From contig JASISA010000041.1 of the NCBI GenBank assembly GCA_031771865.1, positions 1,364,001-1,428,000 of the forward strand: DNA of 64,000 bases, read 5' to 3'. Under the pieces are notes generated by a model. It was not told the DNA's origin. It was given only the letters and a program-made list of their open reading frames with translations, and searched no databases. The stretch is from Nothophaeocryptopus gaeumannii. Its lineage: Eukaryota; Ascomycota; Dothideomycetes; Mycosphaerellales; Mycosphaerellaceae. Position numbers and translations under genes: made by a program. Positions 1-12,452 of the stretch are shown piece by piece; position 1 is the stretch's first letter, and each line of letters starts with the position of its first letter.

Positions 1-1
1 T

Positions 2-646
2 GCGAGTGCACCAACAGTCCTCTACCACCTAGCACACATGACGATTCACGCGGATATAATCGACATCCAAATCTTCTCCGGCACGAAACGACTCTTAGGG
101 CGTAGAGTCTCTGAAAAAGACTACTTCAATGCGATTCAGCGAATGAAACCCTGGGCTTGTACACCCGTGGCACGACACGCAGTGCTCCATGCTTTCAAAC
201 TCCTCCATGAAGTCCTTGTTACCAAACCAAGAAAATCAACAGCAGCCCATGAACCTCGTACGCCTTCGATCAGCTATACCTGCAGGAATGATACCATGTT
301 CTATAGACCATGGTCCGTCTACCTAGCCTCGCTGATCGTATGGGCATACCAGCGAGCCTCAAGCCTCCACATCTCGGGAACATTCATGCAACATGGTGCT
401 TTCGAAGCAAAAGGACAAGACGATCGAGAACTTTGTTGTCGATATCTCTCTGCCTGTGCTGCGGTGGAAGACGCGGCAAGACTCTTGCCGATGCTTTCAG
501 CGCAAGGCTGCGCAGCAATTCTAGGTGTAGTTTCGCAAGACTTTGCGAATTCGGAGCCGGAGTTGGTTATTGAGGCGAGTAGGAGGTTAGCAAGTTGTAG
601 GGATATGATGATTAGTGCTAGTACTGCTGGGCGGATGCGGATATAG
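2..646 (+). CDS. C2H2/fungal_trans-type transcription factor, 3' end only
   Basis: C-terminal 214 residues of a fungal regulator. The frame is open to the window edge, so the 5' end lies outside. What is seen: 'YHLAHMTIHADIIDIQIF', then a conserved 'CRNDTMFYRPWSVYLASLIV' segment and a helical tail. This arrangement is known from the C-terminal half of the fungal-specific transcription factor domain (PF12013/PF04082 type) in proteins with N-terminal C2H2 fingers. Inferred role: nuclear DNA-binding regulator. The DNA-binding part is not in the window, so the target is unknown. The neighbour downstream is a dead sugar-acid dehydratase, but a functional link is only a guess. Confidence 0.7.
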   Translation, partial: ASAPTVLYHLAHMTIHADIIDIQIFSGTKRLLGRRVSEKDYFNAIQRMKPWACTPVARHAVLHAFKLLHEVLVTKPRKSTAAHEPRTPSISYTCRNDTMFYRPWSVYLASLIVWAYQRASSLHISGTFMQHGAFEAKGQDDRELCCRYLSACAAVEDAARLLPMLSAQGCAAILGVVSQDFANSEPELVIEASRRLASCRDMMISASTAGRMRI

Positions 647-928
647 GCATCAGAGAAAGCCTCATTGAATAGTGTATATGTCTGTACGGGAAGAGCCAAA
701 GGCAGAGCCTCCATGTGGAAAGTTCGACGACCCCCACGGGACAGGACATGTTGATCCTCTAGACTCTATACTAGGTCTCCTGAGCCGAAGATCTGCCGCC
801 ATTGCTGATCCGACTGTCGGCAACTCGCGTCTATGGCGCCTACTGGCATCGATGGGCGTCTTAGTATAATCAGACTGCAGTCAAGTCACAGGAAATGTTG
901 TCAATAGAAGTCGATCTTTTGTTTCTTC

Positions 929-1617
929 ATGATGGCCAAGATCTAAATCGTCGAGCGATTCCGTGCCAAGCCAAGCTGGCTCTTCGTCAAGATCACAGAC
1001 GAAGACGGCAAAGTTGGCTGGGGAGAAGGAACACTCGAAGGGCATGATTTGGCTGTTGAAGGGGCTCTCGACGATATTATCGTACGGATTGTTGGATTGG
1101 AGGCGAAGTAAGCATCTTCTCCGATCTCCAGCTTGTTGTTCATCCAACTGATTTGATCCTTTAGCGATATCGAACATATATTGGGACACAAAGCGGTTCT
1201 TGGAAGGTCTAATCGATACTTTGCAGCCTGACATCGCACATGCAGGCGGAATCTCAGAGACGAAACGTTTGGCCAACCTCGCCGAAGCGTACGATGTTGC
1301 AATTGCGCCGCACTGTCCATTGGAGACCCATTGCTTTTGCAGCTTCTCTGCATGTTGGCCTGTCAACGTCAAGTTTTGTAATTCTGGAGATGAGTCTGGG
1401 AATGCATTACAACACTGAAGCTGGAACTATCGATCTGAATACTTATTTGAAGGATCAGTCAGTTTTCGAGATCGAGGAAAGATACGTAGCTGCTCCAACC
1501 GGCCCAGGTCTCGGGATTGATATTGATGAGGAGATAATTCGCAAAATCTCAAAGAAGACGGAGCCGTGGCAGTGCAAGGAGTTCTACGGGCCTGATGGAT
1601 CCATTCGTGAGTGGTAG
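929..1617 (+). pseudogene. Relic of an enolase-superfamily (D-galactonate dehydratase-like) gene
   Basis: Three lesions are visible. (1) ATG at 932 is followed by an in-frame TAA at 944-946. The same frame then continues as an MR/MLE N-terminal domain ('WLFVKITDEDGKVGWGEGT', about 965-1020). (2) After a normal-looking intron (about 1107-1163, gtaagc...tttag) the sequence jumps at about 1180 from 'NDIEH' straight to 'WDTKRFLEG', 'DTLQPDIAHAGGISE' and 'AIAPHCPL'. About 200 residues carrying the catalytic centre are therefore missing. (3) One extra base near 1327 shifts the frame between 'HCPL' and 'IAFAASLHVGLS'. The tail then runs intact to 'FYGPDGSIREW'. The intact family dehydrates sugar acids such as galactonate in the cytosol. 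This copy cannot. It probably derives from a full-length gene of about 400 residues. Confidence 0.85.
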
Positions 1618-3815
1618 GCGTCCTGTCCACGGTTAAAGGAACTCGCAGAACCTGCATGTAGATAATAGTCGCCTGAATCGACAGTCTATAGAGGTAGGGC
1701 ATGCTTCGAGTCCTAGCTTTTCGAATCAACCGTAGCCACGTGCGATGTGTCTGCTCAGGAGAGCACATGCCACTGGCGACTGGGCCAAGGCAACTGTACG
1801 ATACCTTTTGCTGTGTATTGCTCTGCTGGCAGTGACGCGAATTCCGCGCGAACAGTGGGTCGGCCGCCTCCACAACCCTCCAAATGTGTTCCGCGTCTTG
1901 TACCTATCCCGCTCCGGGCGATGACGCTACCGGCGACTTAGACGGCACCGACGTTGCCAATGCCGACTCGGGATGTCGCAACAGATCCGAAAGCAGGGTC
2001 AAGGTCCAGCTGATGCTTACCTTGAAGATGTATATAGACTTTTGCGAAACTTTTCCAACTGTACGTCCTTCAGCCAGCTGCGCAACTTTCGCGCCGCAGC
2101 ACTCACAGTCGTGGCAACCGCGCACCACCACATCAGCTCAGTCGTCACATCCCGAGCTGAAGCTAGAGCGAAGTCTTGTAAGGCGATGAGAAGTGCAAAA
2201 GCTCTGGTTGGTCCTGGTCGCAATTCCAAGTCAGGCAACCTCACCAGGAACATCCTGTGACCCAGAATTGCCGAGACGAAAGAGGACGAGAAAATTAATT
2301 TGCTGATGAGCTGATAGCTTCCCTGGGCCGTACTGAACGAGTTTGCTTGTTCTATGCTTGGGCGCCGGCTACGTGTTCGTATGCGTGTTTCGAGGCCTGC
2401 CAAGCTGCTCAGCCAACTATCAGCTGTATTGTGTCCTTCCGCCGTGTCCCGCTATTTATTGTCGGAAATGTCCTCGTGGTCCTCCTCTGGGCTTTCTGCG
2501 CTTTTATGGCATGAGCGATAGTCATTCAATGGTTCGCCTGATGTGTCGCATAAATCTAGGTTCAAATGCCTGGTGGCCTTATAGAGAACGGGACCGTGTC
2601 TACCTGCAAGGCACGATCGCATAACGTCGGGCCGGAAAATCTCACGCCAGTCTGGCAAGGACAAGGAGTAAAGGTCTTCCCCGTCAAGCGTGGCCTGCCT
2701 GTACCTGTTCCAGAGCTCCGGCGGAAGTGGTATTCGATGCGCCCAGATCTTTGAAGACTTGAAAGTAGTACATGCAAGTCTGACAGACATTGTGCTGGCG
2801 GGACAAGCTGTTTGCTATTGGAATCCAAAACAATGTGCTTGCTTCGAAGTGAGGAACTGCTCAAGCTTGGAATCATCCAAGGCCTAGACCTTCATTTCAG
2901 ACTTCCGTCCGGGAGTTCGCGCGAGCACTGCTCGATCCAGGAAGCATGTCAGCAAGCGTCTCATCCTCGAGTATTGCAGGTCGTGCACGTTGGCGACGGT
3001 GGGCGACGCGTGGGGAAGGACGGGATGTGTTTGAGGTGTGGTTACGGAACGGAGGTGGCCTCGTGTCTGACGCCGACTGCCGGTCCTCGGGAAGTTGGTT
3101 AACCAAAGGGAGCCGCAATGCAGACTAATGCATGGAATCGCCTCAGAACTCCAGATGCTGATGTCACCGAGCCGCGGGCTCGCGCGTCGAGCAAGGCGCC
3201 AGAATAACAAATGTAGGCGTAATCGGCCCATCACGGTAGGTGTATGTCAGGCGGGTCGTCGTCGTCGTCGAATGAAGAGCTGAAGGCCACGTACGGTGAA
3301 GGGTGAAACGGAGGAGTCGCCGAACGAAGGGGGAGTGGTGCCAGTGGGGGAACGCGGATTGTGGCTGGGATGGAGGGAGTTGGAAGGTGTGGTGATAGGC
3401 CAAGGCGAGTCGCGGTTTCCTGTCCTGTGCTTCGGGAAACTTTGAAGGTAGAAGCCCGATTCCTTGTCAAAGCCAAAAGCTTGAAGTGATCGAGATCATG
3501 GTTCCAGTCCAGTATTCGAGTGCCACGCCGTCCGCAGTTGGAGACATGTCTTCATCTCTGTTTCCCACATCTGATGCACTTCTCCTCGTCGCGTGCGATA
3601 AGGCACACGTAGCAAACGGTCCGGTCGTGAGCTAATCAAGACGTCACGGAGATATGCAACACCAGTCCCCGACCTCAACACACAACTAGTACTCTGGTTC
3701 AGCCAAGGGGCATTGCTCCTCCTCTTACACTTGCTGCTGCCGTGATTCGACGGCGTGGCAGTAGCATCGCAACACGCGACTTCTGAGAGGCCCGGAGAAG
3801 GTCAGCGCAGACATC
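1618..3815. other. Gene-poor stretch, 2.2 kb
   Basis: No conserved protein, repeat or RNA gene recognised on either strand. Several overlapping ORFs of 60-130 codons occur on both strands with no family resemblance. The best-looking one (2452-2790, minus) is listed separately. The last few hundred bases must include the promoter of the MFS gene at 3816. Confidence 0.5.
2452..2790 (-). CDS. Uncertain ORF, 112 residues
   Basis: ATG-initiated open frame on the minus strand in an otherwise empty stretch. The product has a plausible composition (an 'IPLPPELWNRYRQATLDGE' segment and an acidic tail 'EEDHEDISDNK') but I recognise no family, signal peptide or membrane segment. It could be an orphan gene, an exon of a decayed gene, or chance. 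Overlapping frames of similar length exist here, which lowers confidence. Confidence 0.15.
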   Translation of the reverse strand: MSVRLACTTFKSSKIWAHRIPLPPELWNRYRQATLDGEDLYSLSLPDWREIFRPDVMRSCLAGRHGPVLYKATRHLNLDLCDTSGEPLNDYRSCHKSAESPEEDHEDISDNK

Positions 3816-5727
3816 ATGGACACCAGCGAAGCCGCGTTCGAAGCGGAGGTGGAGTTGGATGCCGAGGCCCTGGCGAGAGAACAGCAAAGGAGGAAGACGA
3901 GCACAGGACAGGAAGCGACAAGAATTGGAAAGGGTGGGGTAACAGTACGCTCATCAAGTCAGGAGGCGCAAGAGCATGCGGACGAGAGGACAAGTCTGTT
4001 GCCGAGAAGAGAATCAAGTCAAGATGGAGGAGAGGAGGAAGACAGGAGGCCGTCCTGGCCGGGGAACATGGACTTCGCGCACTTGCCTTGGTATAGACGA
4101 CCGTCGATATGGTGGGTGCTGGGGCCATTCTTCATACTGGCTTGCTCGTTTGGTGGAATTATAACGCCAAAGATGAACTTGATACTGGATCTGGTGTGTC
4201 GGGAATACCTCTCGGAGAAGCAAGAGTATATACCGGGCTTCACAATGACACCCGTGGACTTCAACGGCGGATCGAACGACCAGTGCAGGATACCGGAGGT
4301 ATCTTCAAGAACTTCGATGCTCAATCTGTGGGGTACAGTCATTGCTGGTGTTCTGTCCGCCTTCACAGCGCCGAAGCTGGGCCATCTTTCGGATCGATAT
4401 GGGCGCAAGCCGGTCCTTATTGTCACCAGCTTGGGTACCATATGTGGCGAAATCATTACGATCTGTGCTGCGACGTTCCCGGATAGATTTCCGGTCCCGA
4501 TGCTTTTACTGAGCTATGCGCTGGACGGCTTGACTGGATCATTCATCGTGGCTATGTCGATCGCGAACGCATATGCGACAGATTGCACACCGCCGAACAT
4601 GCGCAATGTTGCTTTCGGATACTTCCATGGCTGTCTCTTCACTGGTATCGCGTTAGGACCGATCATCGCCGGGTATATTGTGAAGCTGACGGGACAAATT
4701 GCGTATGTCTTCTGGGCTCTGACATTCGTACACGTCTTGTTCGTCATGTTTGTGGCCTTCGTGGTGCCGGAATCGCTTTCGAAGAAAAGACAACAAGTGG
4801 CACAAGAGAAGCATGAGGCTCATCTGGCCGCGCAGGAACCCAACCAGGACTGGATCAATCAGTTGCGTCGACTCAATGTACTCGAGCCTCTGTCAATCCT
4901 TCGGCCAAAAGGTCCCGGGAGCAGTCGCGCTTTGCGACGGAATCTTCTCTTCCTCTCGGCCGTCGACACCATCGTGTTCGGCGTCGCAATGGGCAGCGTG
5001 GCTGTTGTCGTCATCTACATGCGCCAGGAATTCGGCTGGGAGAGCTTTGAATCTGGCAGATTCATGACAATCGTCAACAGCTTCCGCGTTGTTTGCCTCA
5101 TCATCATCTTACCCGTTGTCACACGACTGGTTCGTGGACCGACTGATCGGTCGAGGACCAAGAACACCGGGAGTGATTCGTTCGACTTATTCGTCATTCG
5201 CTTCGCAATCTTCTTCGACACTTTGGGTTATCTTGGATACACTTTATCGAGGTCGGGCGCGCCTTTTATCCTGTCTGGTATTGTTGCCTCTATGGGCGGA
5301 ATTGGATCCCCGACTCTGCAGTCATCGCTCACCAAACATGTGCCGGCGGACCGCACTGGTCAGCTGCTCGGCGCAATTGGATTGCTCCACGCTCTTGCGA
5401 GAGTAGTAGCTCCAGCGGTTTTCAGTGCTATCTTCGCCGCAACAGTTGGCAAGTTCGATCAGACGGTTTTCGTTTGTTTGAGTGCGACGTTTGGCCTGGC
5501 CTTCCTGGTCTCTTGGTTCATTAAGCCGCATGGTAAGCATCCAATTTCACCACCATGTCTCTTCGCTTACGCTGATTCTGCACCCAGTCTACTACGATGA
5601 GGACAAGGCCGAGCGAGGTGACGAGGAAGAGGTCGAGCCGCAAAGTGGAGGTGACCGCATACCGATCGTCAGCGCCGTCATTGATGCTGCCCCATGGCCG
5701 CTCCGTGCCTATCGGCGAAGGGGGTAG
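3816..5727 (+). CDS. Major facilitator superfamily transporter
   Basis: 618-residue membrane transporter. Exon 1 is 3816-5532, the intron is 5533-5587 (55 bp, gtaagc...cccag) and exon 2 is 5588-5727. Residues 1-90 form a charged cytosolic N-terminus with an 'ERTSLLPR' segment. About 12 hydrophobic segments follow, starting near residue 95. MFS motif A is clear between TM2 and TM3 ('GHLSDRYGRKPVLI'). A long central loop (about residues 330-370) separates the two six-helix halves. Skipping the intron replaces a premature end by a short acidic tail. Family knowledge: proton-driven export or uptake of small molecules, resembling the fungal tetracycline-resistance-like group. The substrate cannot be read from the sequence. 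The frame is intact. Confidence 0.85.
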
Positions 5728-7433
5728 TATATGTCACGATATCTTCTTTTGATGTTTGCATAAGAATGGCGGAGGCGCACAGCCTGGATTGACGGCACCT
5801 GGTAAGGGGCAATGGGACTGCAATATACCACTACATCATGGATGCAAGATTTACGACTGTACGATCAATTTGAAGCTGTGTGCAGCTGTACTACCAGTAA
5901 TGAGATACATTTGAAGTCACTTTGACTTTTCGCAATTCTCTTCTTTGGTTCCTGAGGCTGAAGCACATCTGCAAGGAACTCGCGATCGAGGCGTGAACAT
6001 CCGCCTGGTAGATTGTCGTGTCATTTTCTGGTACGGCCGGAACGCCCAAGCACTCGTCCCTTCCTGACCTTGTCGGGGAGAGTGAAGTCCAGCGTAAAGA
6101 CGCCGGCCACGCCAGCGTTTCAACAAGCTCCCAGAGCTGTGTGAGAAATGCGGACAGAGTGCCGTAGTCGAATGTGACTAAGACTCGCTCCACGATGTCA
6201 AGACCAAGTAGCCTCTCACACGAGCTGCGTAGCCACGGCGGTACAACCTTGCAGGAAACGCAAGTTTCACACTTTGTCTGGCGAATCAGCGGGCCGTAGA
6301 CGCCAAAGACCTCCCTGGTAAGAGCGCATGCTTCAGGAGGCGAGCCAAAGACGTCGAGGCAAAAAGGCGCTGTGTGCGTGGCTGGGAGCATACGAGCGTG
6401 CTACTACTGCTGACGACATCTGCTCGCGCGCTGTTGGGGAACACAACGCAGTAGTGGTGAAGGGAGAAGCTGAGCTGTCGCGTCCGGAGGCTGTCAGCAG
6501 CAGAGAAAGGGAGGTCGAAGGCGTGAGTTGTGCATGAAACGACGAGGCTTTGAACAGCGCCAAGAGCTCCAAGGCCCAAGCGCCGCTTTCTTGCAAGTTA
6601 CGGCGTTGCCCGGAGTCTGTGATCGACACTCCTCCCATACCCAGACCACCACGACACCACCACCACCCGCACTACTTTTTCATCCCTCCACACCGTCTGG
6701 CGTTGGCGTTGCTATTCTACACCACTACCCCCATCCCCCCCAGGGCCCGCTCTCTGCCCGCCGTTTTCTTCGCCGGGCCCCGCCTCTACGCAGGACCCGT
6801 CTATTTCCTAAGCGAAGCTTAGTCGGCCTTCAGTAATTACCTGCCGCCTGACATCCGAATGCCAGCGTTCCCTATCGATACCTGAAACGAGTCGAGTCTC
6901 ACCCGTCGCGCATCACACGACGACTTGGCCAGGCGCTGCTACATCGTCATTGCGTCGAGCACCTCGAGATTCGCCCGCCTGAAACAGGGGAGTCTCGCTC
7001 CCCTCGATCTCCACGTGAGAAGCCGCCGAAGCTGTGCACCTCACCACCGCGCTCTAGAAGGATACGGACAGCAGTGGTCACACAAGGCACGGCGACCAAG
7101 GCACCACCGCACACTCCGCTCACACCGGGCGTCGCTGGGCTGGACAGGTCGTCGTTGGCAGTGGCAGCATCATATGACAAGCAGGTCTTGGGCATTGCCA
7201 GGACTCGCTTACCTACTTCCCTCTCGACCATAGTGTCTACCTGCTCCGCGTCCCTGGAATCGCTGGACGTGCTCGCTGGCACATCGAACAGGCATTCGGC
7301 CGACCAGACGACACATCGAGCACAAGCTGTACACACATCTCGACTGTTGCACAGTCCACCTACACTCCTTTGAGCCAAGTTACCTCTCACCGACGAAACA
7401 AGTTGCCCAACTTTAATAGATATTGTTGATCAC
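5728..7433. other. Intergenic region between MFS and PUF genes
   Basis: Contains the MFS 3' UTR and, from about 6.5 kb on, a pyrimidine/C-rich leader (runs such as 'ccaccaccacccgc' near 6659 and 'cccccatcccccccag' near 6727) typical of a long fungal promoter and 5' UTR for the PUF gene at 7434. A minus-strand ATG-initiated ORF of 166 codons (5891-6391) lies here. It has no recognisable domain and may be chance. Confidence 0.45.
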
Positions 7434-10400
7434 ATGGCGCCCGTCAACCGCCCCGACTACAAACTCAACCTCGAGGGCCTGCCTCAACTCAATATGAATC
7501 CGCAGTCCAGGTCTGCAAATACGTCGCAGGCCAATTCACCCATCGAGCCGCCTGCAGGGTCAGGCATTCGCTATCCACTGGGCAATGGTCTGGGGAGTAG
7601 CACTGGCCAGGCCGGAACCGGACGAGCAGGAGCTGGCTCTCCCTCCAAGGAATACGGAAGCCGCTTGTTCCCTAAACGGTGAGTCTACGTCTATCCACTG
7701 CTCTCTATGAGCGAGAGTGGTACTAACACTTCGTAGGGCTCGTGAGATTCAACAGCAAGAAGGGCTGACGCCGCCGATCTGGGGTCCACCTACGACCGGT
7801 AGTGGCCACTCCACGCCTCTGCGAGAGACCATTCCTGAGTCGCCCGGCAGCGACAGCTTTCCCGATTTCGACGCTGGCCAGGCGTCTGGTGGCAGTCCCA
7901 ATACCCTTTCCGCGTCCTCATCCACTCGAAGAACAAGAGCGGGGACAGTGCCCTCGCGATTTCCTGCCATGAGCTCTCTTAACAACGGGTCAGCACCTTC
8001 GATGCTTCCGAAGTCCGGGCAACACACACCAACAGCAAGTCCATATAGTGGCGCTGCATCACCAGGCCTTGGCGAGACATCTCAAGGTATTAGAGGGCCA
8101 CCAATCAGTAATGCTGCGTTGCTGTCTCGACTGAGAGCTGGATCAATGCCGCAACGCACCAGCCTTCTGAACACTGGCCCATTTGGAAACTCCCTGTTCG
8201 CGAGCAATTGGATGGCAGGAAGAGAACGTGCAAGCACGCTACAGAGTATCAGATCATCAGATGGACCATCTTCTCCGAACGCCTCTCCTGCTGATGGCGA
8301 TGTGAGGACGCTGGACTATCTGGGCCTGGTGGATACTCCGCAGACCGGACACGGAGGCATGGATTCCTTGATGGGACAAGCGAATGGCCGAGGAGTTACG
8401 ATTGCCGATCTTGCAGCTCTGAACGTCTTCAACAACAAGAACACCGCGAATCGTTTCCGCTCGTATTCGGTCAACGCGAAGGAAAAGTATGCGAATGGAG
8501 AGGGAGATGAGATGGATGAGTACGAGCAGCTGCAACAGCAATTGTACAATGGCGCGATGACCCCGACCACCGAGTCGGCCGCCGCTCAAGCTGCCGCGAT
8601 TCACGAAGCTGTGCGCCAACATAACCTGGAGGTGCAAGCATTTGCGAACTTCGCGAGCGCGAACAGGCCACGAGCCCGTACTGCTGGCGTCCTCGATTCG
8701 CCTTCGTCTCGAGTTTTGCGAAACTACATGCCCACACCTTCCCGCTTGGACAGCAGCATCACTGCCACCGACTTGCAGAGTAACGATGGCTCCGATTTCA
8801 GCGGCCTGGCAACTGCAGTGCAAAACATGAACTTGAACAAGAAAGCATCCTACGAGGCCGGCTTGGACGCAAACCTGGAGACTCCCACTAGATCGCTGTG
8901 GCTCGGCAACATACCATCTTCGACTACTGTGTCTTCGCTCAATGTCATTTTCGGCCAATTTGGCCCAATCGAGTTTGCTAGGGTCCTGACGCACAAGAGC
9001 TGCGGATTCGTCAACTTTGAGAACATGCAGAGCGCCATAGCTGCGAAGGCAAAGTGTAATGGCAAGGAGATCTTCCCAGGCTGTGGGCCCATCCGGATTG
9101 GTTTTGCAAAAGAGCAGAGCGCCTCAAACACCCCAGGAGCCAATGGAGCTTATCCATCACCCAGCCCGGATCCGTTCGTTTCGCAAAATCGCATGGACAG
9201 CGCATTGACGAGCGCACCAGTAGGAAACATCAACGCCGAAACGGCCGCTGCGGCATTGGCCACACCAGACCTGCTCGACCTTCGAGAGGAGATATACAGC
9301 ATTGTGCAGCAATTTGGCGCCACTCAAGATGACCAGGGGCGCATCGCACAGGATCTGGACCGCGCAATGAGCTACACCGAGTACATGGCCGAGATTCCAT
9401 CCCTTTCTGAGCCAAACCACAACCGCGTACACGATGCTCCACGGCTTCGCGAGATCAGGAAGCGCATCGACAACAACTCCTGCACCCCGATGGAGATTGA
9501 GAACATCGCCATGGACATGCTGCCGGAAATTGCAGAACTCTCATCAGACTACTTGGGCAACACCGTCGTACAGAAGCTATTTGAGCACTGCTCAGAGGAG
9601 ACCAAAGAAGCCATGCTTACGGAGATTGCGCCGCATTTGGCTGAGATTGGTGTGCACAAGAACGGCACTTGGGCAGCGCAGAAGATTATCGATGTCGCAC
9701 GAACTCCGACTCAGATGCATCTGATTGTTGACGCCCTTCGACCCCACGGCATCAACCTTTTCTCGGACCAATACGGCAATTACGTGATGCAGTGCTGTTT
9801 GCGCTTCCAGTCGCCACTCAATAACTACATTTTCGAGACGATGCTGAACCGGCTCTGGGATATCGCGCAAGGCAGATTCGGTGCTCGCGCCATGCGCGCC
9901 TGCTTGGAAAGCCACTTCGCCACCAACGACCAGAAGCGGTTGATGGCTGCCGCCATTGCGCTACACAGCGTTCAGCTTGCCACCAATTCCAATGGGGCTC
10001 TGCTTTTGACATGGTTTCTGGACACCTGCACTTTCCCGAGACGACGATCCGTGCTGGCGCGCCGACTGATCCCACATCTGGTGCACCTGTGCACCCACAA
10101 GGTCGCCTACCTTACCGTGCTGAAGATCATCAATCAGCGCAACGAAGCTGAGGCTCGCGATAATATTCTCAATGCGCTGTTCATGGACGACCAGACTCTT
10201 ACCGACATTATATCCGACCAGGCTTGCGGCGCCACATTCGTCTTCAAAGTCCTTACTACTCCTTTCCTAGATGAGTCCATTCGACCGAAGTGCTTGGACA
10301 ACGTCCGCGACGTCCTTGTTCGCCTCAAAGCACAGCCATCGCAAGGATACAAGCGCTTGATGGATGAAGTTGGCATGTCAACACGTCATGGGGGTACACC

Positions 10401-11022
10401 TGTGAGCCACGATGGTCGCTCGACCTCGAAGACCAGGCAGATGAACGGACATCTGCCACACCTCGACACTCAGAATGGGTTCCGACCTCCGTATTCCGCA
10501 CCACAGCATGCTCAGATGGAGCAAGGCATCAGCCCGAACCTTCAGCGTACCATCAGCATGGATTCCAACAGTTTCGACCCGTATGTGCAACAGTACACCC
10601 ACAGCCCTGCAATGTCTAATGCTGGCGCCAGTCCGATTAACTCGGTCCAATACCAGCAAGCGATGCTGGCGCAGCAAGGAATGGCAAGACCTCCAGGATT
10701 CTATGGGACTCCGACTAGTATGAGCCCGTACGGCGCTGCCTCGCCCGCACCTCAAATGGTCGACCCGTACAGGCAGAATATGAACGGCTCCCCAATGGTA
10801 CCTCCCGGCATGGGCATGCAGACTGGGTTCCAGCAGCAGGGCTATGGTAGCCCGATGCTTGGCATGAACGGAGGCATGAACGGGTATGGTTTCATGCCGC
10901 AGCAGCAATTCTACCCACAAGGCCAGATGGCCCAAGGGCAGATGGGCGGCAACCGCAGAGGCAGGGTAAGCATCTCGACCGCTTCCTAATATGAACCAAG
11001 CTGACCTTTTCCGCAGCGCTAA
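7434..11022 (+). CDS. PUF (Pumilio) RNA-binding protein with an RRM, Jsn1/Puf2-like
   Basis: About 1159 residues. Exon 1 is 7434-7678, intron 1 is 7679-7736 (gtgagt, branch TACTAAC at 7721-7727, cgtag), exon 2 is 7737-10965, intron 2 is 10966-11016, and the last exon is only CGC TAA at 11017-11022. Residues 1-460 are a low-complexity Ser/Pro/Gly leader. An RRM follows at about 466-540 (RNP2 'LWLGNI', RNP1-like 'KSCGFVNF'). PUF repeats lie at about 650-960 ('GNTVVQKLFEHC', 'NGTWAAQKIID', 'QYGNYVMQCCLRF', 'FGARAMRACLES'). The Gln/Met/Pro-rich tail ends in 'NRRGRR'. The RRM plus PUF order matches yeast Jsn1/Puf1 and Puf2, which bind 3' UTRs of mRNAs for membrane-associated proteins. Inferred role: cytoplasmic post-transcriptional regulator. 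Confidence 0.9.
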
Positions 11023-12446
11023 CTTAGCATTCTTCAACATGTTTACATCTACGACCAGCAAAAAGAGGACCGATACCTCGACATCTACGAATTACCTAGG
11101 CCCCACTTGCAACAGGCCCACGGCCGAACAGTGTTTGACGCATTCGAATGGAGTTCTTGCTTTTTCACATGGAGCGGTGTTCGCCCCAAAGCCTGCAGGA
11201 ACTGGGCAGGCATTGTTTGACTGAAGTGACCGGGCGGCGGATAGAGCAAAAGATCTGTGTTACTGATGGGATTGGCTGAGCATTGCCTTCGATGGAGGCG
11301 CACCTTTGCAACCTCTTTTCACTGGTCGTGATCATGCTTCGAAGCGGAGGCATGAGCTTCTTGGACATCCTTTGGAGGAGAGGAAGATCTCAAGCACGCC
11401 AGCAGAAGATGTGCGGCGTGTTGACTTCAGATTTCAGACTTCAGACTTCTGATTGATGACGGACGATTTGAGATCTCTGCTTGTGTATGTCTTAACACCT
11501 TTGTGTTTTGTGTGTTGCTGTGTCTGGAGTAGGAGGGATAGGATGGGAGCTGGAGCCAAGGAGCTGCTCAGGCGTGGATGGGAGAAAGATTGAAAGAAGG
11601 CGCGAGCGTAGGGCATTTTTAACTTGTACCATCGCTGCGGTGCACCGCATGTACCTCTATGTACTGCTGGCACCTCCCTTTACGACCATTGTCTTTTATG
11701 TACTTATTCAGTTGAGATCGAATTGATCGAGGTTGAACTTCGTCAGGCCAGTTTGTCTGGCTCCGTACCCTACATCGCCTTCGACAACCTGGACCAGCTG
11801 GTCACAGTCCGTCAGCAATCGTCAGCGGCATCCACTCAGCAGCAGTCCCACTCTGAGTGAGAAAGAGAATCGAATGAATCACTTTCGCCGAAGCAAGAAG
11901 TGGAGCATACCTTTACTCTCGATCCGTACCACTTGCTCGTTTTGCGCATCTCGGGGAGCGTCAGCGATGACATTTGAAGAAGGCTCGTTTGCCGTTCCCA
12001 GCCTTACACAGACCATCGCGACGCCGCTGATTTGGTCATCGGAATTACTCAAAGTCGGTTCCAATGCCACCACTGCCCGATTCGCGACAATGTGCATCCG
12101 CGGTTTGCCCACTCACGAGGAAGAGTCCGAAACATTTCATTGAACGAGCTGCGGTCGAGACGAGCCGTAATGAACGGTACGGCGGTACATGGTCTCTGTT
12201 TGGAGGACGCAGACGGTGGTGAAGGGGAGTTTTACAGGTCGACGCGAGCTAAGCTTCTCTGTGCAAGAACCAACTGCTCTCTGCTACCTCGACCCGGGCA
12301 CATCATGTCTAGCGTCTGATGTGATCCGTCAAACTACCGGGGAGAGAGTGGGCATCTTGGGATTTTGGGAGTCTACTTTCTTATAACTGGTCCTTTGCCA
12401 ATGCGCTCCTTTTGGGAACCTTCTCGCTCCTGCTGCGGATGTTTTC
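11023..12446. other. Intergenic region, 1.4 kb
   Basis: PUF 3' UTR and unassigned DNA. Between about 11733 and 12386 open stretches in all three plus frames alternate without any one frame running through. This is the look of decayed coding sequence, but I could not match it to a family. A near-repeat 'cagatttcagacttcagacttctgat' occurs at 11428-11453. Confidence 0.4.
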
Positions 12447-12452
12447 GTGGAT

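Noticed and set aside
319..714. Minus-strand ORF of 131 codons
   Set aside because: It lies antisense to the conserved regulator tail and has no protein-like motif. Shadow frame.
672..869. Plus ORF of 65 codons before the dehydratase relic
   Set aside because: No family resemblance, no intron signals, overlaps the promoter zone. Too little to call.
8257..8994. Minus ORF of 245 codons inside the PUF gene
   Set aside because: Antisense to low-complexity, GC-biased coding sequence; such frames stay open by codon bias.
10378..11061. Minus ORF of 227 codons over the PUF C-terminus
   Set aside because: Same reason as above; the plus frame is clearly the conserved one.
12000..12386. Relic of a urease accessory (UreD-like) protein
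   Set aside because: A short 'TALCYLDPG' segment recalled UreD, but nothing else supports it.
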